The notes beneath the pieces are model-generated. The model was not told where the DNA came from. It saw only the letters and a program-made list of their open reading frames with translations, and ran no database searches. From Alphaproteobacteria bacterium (GTDB lineage: Bacteria > Pseudomonadota > Alphaproteobacteria > UBA7985 > JAUIBT01): DNA of 64,000 nucleotides. This document shows, piece after piece, positions 59,316 to 64,000 of this stretch; within the stretch, counting starts at the first letter, position 1; every line of letters begins with the position of its first letter. Both the position numbers and the translations under genes were made by a program. The stretch is taken from assembly GCA_030428565.1 (NCBI GenBank), contig JAUIDR010000006.1:1-64000 (forward strand). Reading direction: 5' to 3'.

Positions 59316-60623
59316 ATGAAACGACCCGAAGTACTGGACGCGGCGCGCGCCTTTTACCGCGAGCAACGCAAACCTGAATTCAAGTGGGGCCAGTCCTATA
59401 TCCCGCCGTCTGGCAAGGTGTTGGACGAGGATGATTTGGTCAACATGGTCGATGCCTCTTTGGATATGTGGCTGACGACCGGGCGCTATGGCCACGAGTT
59501 TGAAGAAAAATTCGCCGCGTTCTTTGGCGCGAAGTTTGCCTCGCTAACGGTCTCGGGATCGGCGGCCAACCTGTTGGCATTTTCTTTATTCACCAGCCCC
59601 AAGATGGGCGACGAGCGCATCTTGCCCGGCAGCGAGGTCATAACAGTTGCAGCGGGCTTCCCAACGACGGTCGCGCCGATTGTGCAAAATGGCTGCGTCC
59701 CGGTCTTTGTCGACGTAGATATTGCGACCCACAACGTACTGGTTGAGCGCATCGAGAGCGCTATTACCGACAAGACCCGCGCCGTGATGATCGCCCATGC
59801 CTTGGGCAACCCCTTTGACGTGATCGCGGTCAAAGAGATCTGTGAGCGTCACAACCTGCACCTCATCGAAGATTGCTGCGATGCGCTGGGCGCCACCATT
59901 GGCGGGCAATTGGTGGGCTCTTTTGGCACGGTCTCGACCTGCAGCTTCTATCCGGCCCACCATATCACCATGGGCGAGGGCGGGGCGGTCATGTGCCATC
60001 GCCTCAAGCATCAGCGGATTATCAACAGCTTCCGCGACTGGGGCCGGGACTGTTACTGCGACCCGGGTGTCGATAACACTTGCGGCAACCGCTTCGGTTG
60101 GACCTTGGGCAGCCTGCCCGAAGGCTATGACCACAAGTACACCTATAGCCACTTGGGCTATAATCTGAAGGTCAGCGATATGCAGGCCGCCGTTGGCGTC
60201 AGCCAGCTCAACAAGGCCAATGCCTTTATCGAAAAGCGCCGTCGCAACTTCGACATGCTGCACAGCAAGTTGGTCGCCGCCGGGCTTGATGAGCATTTCA
60301 TTTTGCCCGAGGCGACCCCGGGCTCGAACCCAAGTTGGTTCGGCTTCTTGTTGACCATCAAGGACGGCCAACGCCTGTCACGCCGCCGCTTGACCGAAAT
60401 GCTGGAAAACAAGCGGGTTGGCAGCCGTTTGCTGTTCGGTGGCAACCTGACCCGTCAAGTCGCGTTCGAAGGCGTCAACTACCGCGTTCGTGGCGATCTG
60501 ACCAACACCGACAAGGTTATGAACGACAGCTTCTGGCTGGGCGTCTGGCCCGGGTTGGACGAGCCGCATTTCGACTACATGACCGCTATGCTGACAGAAA
60601 GCGTCAAGGAGCTGGTATCATGA
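59316..60623 (+). CDS. rfbH: CDP-4-dehydro-6-deoxyglucose 3-dehydrase (E1)
   Basis: The protein has 435 residues of the DegT/aspartate aminotransferase fold. The usual PLP lysine is replaced by histidine (H215 in FYPAHHITMGEGG), the mark of dehydrases that use PMP. The iron-sulfur cluster cysteines are C246, C248 and C256 in DCYCDPGVDNTC. It removes the C3 hydroxyl of CDP-4-keto-6-deoxyglucose with an E3-type reductase (RfbI), which is not visible here. It leads the plus-strand operon and overlaps rfbF by 4 bp. Confidence 0.95.
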   Translation: MKRPEVLDAARAFYREQRKPEFKWGQSYIPPSGKVLDEDDLVNMVDASLDMWLTTGRYGHEFEEKFAAFFGAKFASLTVSGSAANLLAFSLFTSPKMGDERILPGSEVITVAAGFPTTVAPIVQNGCVPVFVDVDIATHNVLVERIESAITDKTRAVMIAHALGNPFDVIAVKEICERHNLHLIEDCCDALGATIGGQLVGSFGTVSTCSFYPAHHITMGEGGAVMCHRLKHQRIINSFRDWGRDCYCDPGVDNTCGNRFGWTLGSLPEGYDHKYTYSHLGYNLKVSDMQAAVGVSQLNKANAFIEKRRRNFDMLHSKLVAAGLDEHFILPEATPGSNPSWFGFLLTIKDGQRLSRRRLTEMLENKRVGSRLLFGGNLTRQVAFEGVNYRVRGDLTNTDKVMNDSFWLGVWPGLDEPHFDYMTAMLTESVKELVS

Positions 60624-61393
60624 AGGCGGTTATCCTGGCTGGCGGCTTGGGGACGCGGCTTGCTGAAGAAACCCACCTGATCCCTAAGCCCATGGTCGAA
60701 ATCGGCGGGCGACCGATCCTGTGGCATGTGATGAAGATCTACGCCGAACACGGTATCAAGGACTTCATTATTTGCGCGGGCTATAAGTCTGAGGTCATCA
60801 AAAATTACTTCTTGAATTACCGCGCTTTGACCAGTGATCTTAGGGTCGATCTGGGGTCGGGCTCTTTGGAGATTTTCAACAATCGCAGCGAAGATTGGCG
60901 GGTGATGATCGTCGATTCCGGCGCAGATACCATGACCGGAGGCCGCTTGCTGCACGTCGCCAAATACCTGGAAGCAGGGGAGGATTTTTGCTTCACCTAC
61001 GGTGATGGCGTCGGCGACGTGGACATCACATCGCTGGTGGCTTTTCATCGAGAGCACGGTCTAGAAGCCACAATGACCGCCGCGCTGCCGCCCGGGCGTT
61101 TTGGCAATATCAACTTGAGCGGCGATCAAGTCACCTCGTTCCGCGAGAAGCACGCCGATGACACGGGCCATGTCAACGCGGGCTTTTTCGTGCTCAAGCC
61201 GTCGGTCATTTCCCGTATCGACGGGCCCGCGAGCATTTGGGAGCGAGAGCCCTTGGAGAGCCTCGCTGGTGATAACCAACTTAAAGCCTATTTGCATAAC
61301 GGTTTCTGGCAACCTATGGATACCTTGCGCGATAAGCAGCTGCTTGAGGAGCTTGTCGCCGAGGATCGAGCACCCTGGATGACCTGGCGCTAG
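60620..61393 (+). CDS. rfbF: Glucose-1-phosphate cytidylyltransferase
   Basis: The protein has 257 residues. The nucleotidyltransferase signature AVILAGGLGTRLAEETHLIPKPM starts at residue 3, and TYGDGVGDVD and GFFVLKP hold the metal site and sugar contacts. It makes CDP-glucose from CTP and glucose-1-phosphate, the first committed step to CDP-dideoxyhexoses. The start lies inside the rfbH stop (ATGA); the longer frame upstream is a shadow. Confidence 0.95.
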   Translation: MKAVILAGGLGTRLAEETHLIPKPMVEIGGRPILWHVMKIYAEHGIKDFIICAGYKSEVIKNYFLNYRALTSDLRVDLGSGSLEIFNNRSEDWRVMIVDSGADTMTGGRLLHVAKYLEAGEDFCFTYGDGVGDVDITSLVAFHREHGLEATMTAALPPGRFGNINLSGDQVTSFREKHADDTGHVNAGFFVLKPSVISRIDGPASIWEREPLESLAGDNQLKAYLHNGFWQPMDTLRDKQLLEELVAEDRAPWMTWR

Positions 61394-61430
61394 CGCCCCA
61401 TTGAGCCTTTGAGAGAAACGCCGACACGCT

Positions 61431-62546
61431 ATGACACCCAACCGCGCATTCTGGGCAGACAAAAAGGTCTTGATAACCGGTCACACCGGTTTCAAAGGGG
61501 CTTGGCTGAGCCTCTGGCTGATAGAGATGGGCGCAGAGGTCAAAGGCTATGCGCTGGAACCCGAGAGCGAGCACGACTTGTTCTGTGCTTTGGGTCTGGA
61601 CCATTCGATGGAGTCTGTCTTCGCGCCGGTGGAAGATGCCGAACGGCTAGCGCGTGAGATCAAAGATTTCGGCCCTGACTTTGTTTTCCACATGGCCGCG
61701 CAGTCTTTGGTTCGACCCTCATACAGCGATCCTTTGGGTACGCTCGCTACCAATGTGATGGGCACGGCCAACGTCCTAAACGCTCTGCGCGATGATGAGC
61801 GCGGCGGCGTTGCTGTCATTGTTACAAGCGACAAATGTTACGAGAACGCCGAGACCGGCAGCCATTTCAAAGAAGACGACCCCATGGGGGGATCGGATCC
61901 CTACAGCATGTCCAAAGGGGCGGCGGAGCTGGTGGTGCGCTCCTTTCGCAAGAGCTATTTCCAAGAGGCGCCGTGGTGCGTGGCTTCTGTGCGTTCGGGC
62001 AACGTCTTCGGCGGTGGCGATTGGGCTAAAGACCGGATTATTCCCGACTATTTTCGTGCCATGGGGGCGGGCGAGGCTCTGATTGTGCGCCGTCCAAGCG
62101 CCGTGCGTCCTTGGCTCTATGTACTGGACACGTTAACCGGCTACCTCATGCTGGCCGAGCGCTGTTTTAAGCAAAAAGCCGGAGGCGAACGCTTTGACGA
62201 AGGCTGGAACTTTGGCCCCGATGCCTCGGCGATCAAGACGGTAAGCGAGCTGATCGACGCCTTCCATGCTCAGCTAAACGATGCGCCTGAAGCTATTATC
62301 CGCAGCGAAGAAGCCCTGAAGGAAGGAGCCCTGAAGGAAGCGCATTTCTTGGCGCTGGATAGCCAGAAAGCGCGCGGGCGTTTGGGCTGGCGGCCGCGCC
62401 TGGATTTCAGCCAGTCGGCGGCGGCCACAGCGCAGTGGTATCAGGCCTATTTGCAGGGCGTGCCGATGCTTGAAGTCTCGCGTCAGCACTTGGCCGCCTA
62501 CAGCGCGCTACCGCTGGCCGCATCGCCGCAGGATGAACGATCGTGA
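61431..62546 (+). CDS. rfbG: CDP-glucose 4,6-dehydratase
   Basis: The protein has 371 residues of the extended SDR family. The NAD motif TGHTGFKGAWL is at about 18-28. The active site is in VIVTSDKCYENAE and PYSMSKGAAE (YxxxK). It converts CDP-glucose to CDP-4-keto-6-deoxyglucose, the substrate of RfbH. It follows rfbF after 37 bp and overlaps the next gene by 4 bp. Confidence 0.95.
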   Translation: MTPNRAFWADKKVLITGHTGFKGAWLSLWLIEMGAEVKGYALEPESEHDLFCALGLDHSMESVFAPVEDAERLAREIKDFGPDFVFHMAAQSLVRPSYSDPLGTLATNVMGTANVLNALRDDERGGVAVIVTSDKCYENAETGSHFKEDDPMGGSDPYSMSKGAAELVVRSFRKSYFQEAPWCVASVRSGNVFGGGDWAKDRIIPDYFRAMGAGEALIVRRPSAVRPWLYVLDTLTGYLMLAERCFKQKAGGERFDEGWNFGPDASAIKTVSELIDAFHAQLNDAPEAIIRSEEALKEGALKEAHFLALDSQKARGRLGWRPRLDFSQSAAATAQWYQAYLQGVPMLEVSRQHLAAYSALPLAASPQDERS

Positions 62547-63622
62547 ACGCGCAGGCAACGAAGGCGTTGGAGGCCGGGTGGCAAGCAGATATATCCCAGA
62601 TATTGGCCGCACCGCTGCCCTGGCAGCGCCTCGCGGGTCAGCACCTTGTCGTCACTGGCGCGTCGGGCTTCGTCGGGGGCTATGTTACGCGCGTTTTGCT
62701 CGCATTAAATGATAGCGGCGTTTTAGACAGGCCTCTTCAGGTTACTGCTTTGGTGCGCAACAAAGGGCGACTGCAAGAGGCGCTTGGCGAGGCCTCGAAT
62801 GATCCGCAATTGGCCATTTTGGAATGGGACTTGGGCCGCTTTGAGCTGCCGCCGATCGACCACGTATCTGGTGTCATTCACGCGGCTAGTCCCGCCAGCC
62901 CGGTTCACTGTGAAAAAGACCCTGTGGGCACGCTGTCGCCCAACACGCTCGGCACTGTTGCGTTGCTGGAGTTGTTACGCCGGTGCGATGATCCCTTGGG
63001 CTTTTTGTACATCAGTAGCTCAGAAGTCTATGGCGCTGAGGGCCTGGCCAATCCCTTGCATGAAGAGAGCTTTGGCACCATCGACCCTTTGGTGCCGCGC
63101 AACTTCTACGCGGAAGCCAAGCGCGCGGGGGAAGCGACCTGTGCGGCCTATGGTTTGCAGTACAGCCTGCCGACCTATATCGCGCGCCTATTCCACACTT
63201 ACGGGTTGGGCCTAAGGGAAAACGACGGGCGCGTTTTTGCTGATTTCCTGTTCAATGCGCTGCGACGTGAGCCAATCGTCATGAAGAGCCAAGGCGCGGC
63301 CGTGCGTGCCTTTTGCCATGGCGTTGATGCTGTAACGGGTCTGTTCACCATCTTGCTAACGGGTCAGACCTGCCAGCCCTATAACGTGGCAAATCCTGGC
63401 CAAGCTCTGTCGGTGCGCCAGCTTGCAGACTTGATCGCAGGGCTGTCTGGCGTTGCCATGCAGGCCCCGCCGCTTGAAACAAAGTCCGGCGCGGACAACG
63501 TGCCGGCAACGGCTCCACGCGCAACGGTTCTGCCCGATATCAGCCGGCTTGAAGGCCTCGGCTGGCACCCAACCATCACCGCCGAAGACGGTTTTCGGCG
63601 CCTAATTACGGCAATGTCATGA
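62543..63622 (+). CDS. NAD-dependent epimerase/dehydratase-family protein (candidate CDP-dideoxyhexose reductase or epimerase)
   Basis: The protein has 359 residues of extended SDR type. It has the NAD motif TGASGFVGGYV (about 38-48), the YISSSEVYG serine region and a YAEAK (YxxxK) active site. After RfbF, RfbG and RfbH, such an enzyme usually reduces or epimerises the 4-keto-3,6-dideoxy sugar (as RfbJ, RfbS or AscF do). Which product it makes cannot be read from sequence. The start is GTG 62543, overlapping the rfbG stop. An N-terminal extension of about 30 residues precedes the Rossmann fold. Confidence 0.82.
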   Translation: MNAQATKALEAGWQADISQILAAPLPWQRLAGQHLVVTGASGFVGGYVTRVLLALNDSGVLDRPLQVTALVRNKGRLQEALGEASNDPQLAILEWDLGRFELPPIDHVSGVIHAASPASPVHCEKDPVGTLSPNTLGTVALLELLRRCDDPLGFLYISSSEVYGAEGLANPLHEESFGTIDPLVPRNFYAEAKRAGEATCAAYGLQYSLPTYIARLFHTYGLGLRENDGRVFADFLFNALRREPIVMKSQGAAVRAFCHGVDAVTGLFTILLTGQTCQPYNVANPGQALSVRQLADLIAGLSGVAMQAPPLETKSGADNVPATAPRATVLPDISRLEGLGWHPTITAEDGFRRLITAMS

Positions 63623-64000
63623 GCATTCAAAAACTACAACAGCAATTTTCAAACGGCGATTTGAGCAAGGCCGACTTCATTCAAGCTTGTTATGATGTGC
63701 ATGACGGCCTGTTTGATTATAGCGAGCTGATGCAGCAAGGCGAGGTGGCAGAGATCGCCATTTCTGTGGACGGCGTCGTGTTTACGCTGCGCCCGTTCGG
63801 GCTGAAGTTGGCGGCCCCGCGTTATGAATCGCGCACCACCCCCATCGAGGCCATGAACTTTCAGCGCTATGAGCCCGAGGCTCTGCCGGTCTTTGACGTT
63901 CTGGTCGATCACGCCTCGACCGTTTTGGATGTTGGCGGCAACATCGGCTATTTCTCAGTGCGTTCGGCCGTTCGCAAGCCAAGCTTAGTGTTGCACGCTT
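63619..64000 (+). CDS. FkbM-like SAM-dependent methyltransferase, truncated at the window edge
   Basis: The ATG overlaps the preceding stop by 4 bp and the frame stays open to the right edge, giving 127 residues. VLDVGGNIGYFS (about 107-118) is the SAM-binding motif I of FkbM-type methyltransferases. These O-methylate sugars in surface polysaccharides, in keeping with the operon. The missing C-terminus prevents a firmer call. Confidence 0.72.
   Translation, partial: MSIQKLQQQFSNGDLSKADFIQACYDVHDGLFDYSELMQQGEVAEIAISVDGVVFTLRPFGLKLAAPRYESRTTPIEAMNFQRYEPEALPVFDVLVDHASTVLDVGGNIGYFSVRSAVRKPSLVLHA

Overview
The window looks like chromosomal DNA from a fairly GC-rich alphaproteobacterium, probably marine or aquatic. 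This rests on gene content (TRAP and Liv transporters, a TmpA/TmpB-type phosphonate pair, an SHP/DHC haem module, an RfbH-type dideoxysugar cluster), on tight 4-bp operon overlaps and on frequent GTG/TTG starts. It is inference, not a taxonomic assignment. I see no rRNA, tRNA, CRISPR array or prophage. The only mobile-element trace is an IS630-type transposase tail at the left edge.

Layout. (1) 1-8.7 kb is mostly minus strand: cytochrome b561, fused hisIE, a small basic protein, a membrane-anchored ParA-like ATPase, tmk and an ABC-F ATPase. Then come ndk (+) and a haem operon made of a cytochrome b561-DHC fusion, SHP and a second DHC. (2) 9.1-17.3 kb is catabolic: thiolase, M20 amidohydrolase, an AtoDA-like CoA transferase, a GNAT enzyme and a class III aminotransferase, with a divergent LysR regulator, followed by a DauA/DadA-like flavoprotein. 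(3) 17.3-24.1 kb carries a MarR regulator divergent from a MobA-like hydroxylase, a TmpAB-like pair, a Gfo/Idh/MocA oxidoreductase and a TauE/SafE permease. (4) 24.3-32.3 kb carries an aldehyde dehydrogenase, a ThDP enzyme overlapping a HyuA/HyuB pair, and a GcvA-like LysR regulator. (5) 32.4-40.2 kb carries a DUF1697 protein, a sulfotransferase-like/class IV aminotransferase-like pair and a complete Liv ABC transporter.

(6) 40.4-55.8 kb is the most interesting part. It holds a DeoR regulator with clustered inverted half-sites, a TRAP transporter, a PfkB kinase, a LacD/YihT-family aldolase, a FucI/AraA-type isomerase, a Gfo/Idh/MocA protein, an aldose 1-epimerase, an aldehyde dehydrogenase and an SlcC-like 2-hydroxyacid dehydrogenase. 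Together these read as a sulfoquinovose-type (sulfo-EMP-like) pathway whose product is oxidised through sulfolactate towards sulfopyruvate. The isomerase and glycosidase candidates differ from the E. coli yih set. A Sel1-like gene and a di-haem MauG/CcpA-type gene sit between the transporter and the enzymes.

(7) 56.1-64.0 kb is surface-polysaccharide biosynthesis. A minus-strand operon encodes a GT2 glycosyltransferase and a split transketolase. Divergently, rfbH, rfbF, rfbG, an NAD-dependent epimerase/reductase and a truncated FkbM-like methyltransferase form a CDP-3,6-dideoxyhexose operon.

A separate observation is that many intergenic gaps carry short tandem duplications with unrelated unit sequences but nearly the same period (15-16 bp, once 11 bp).
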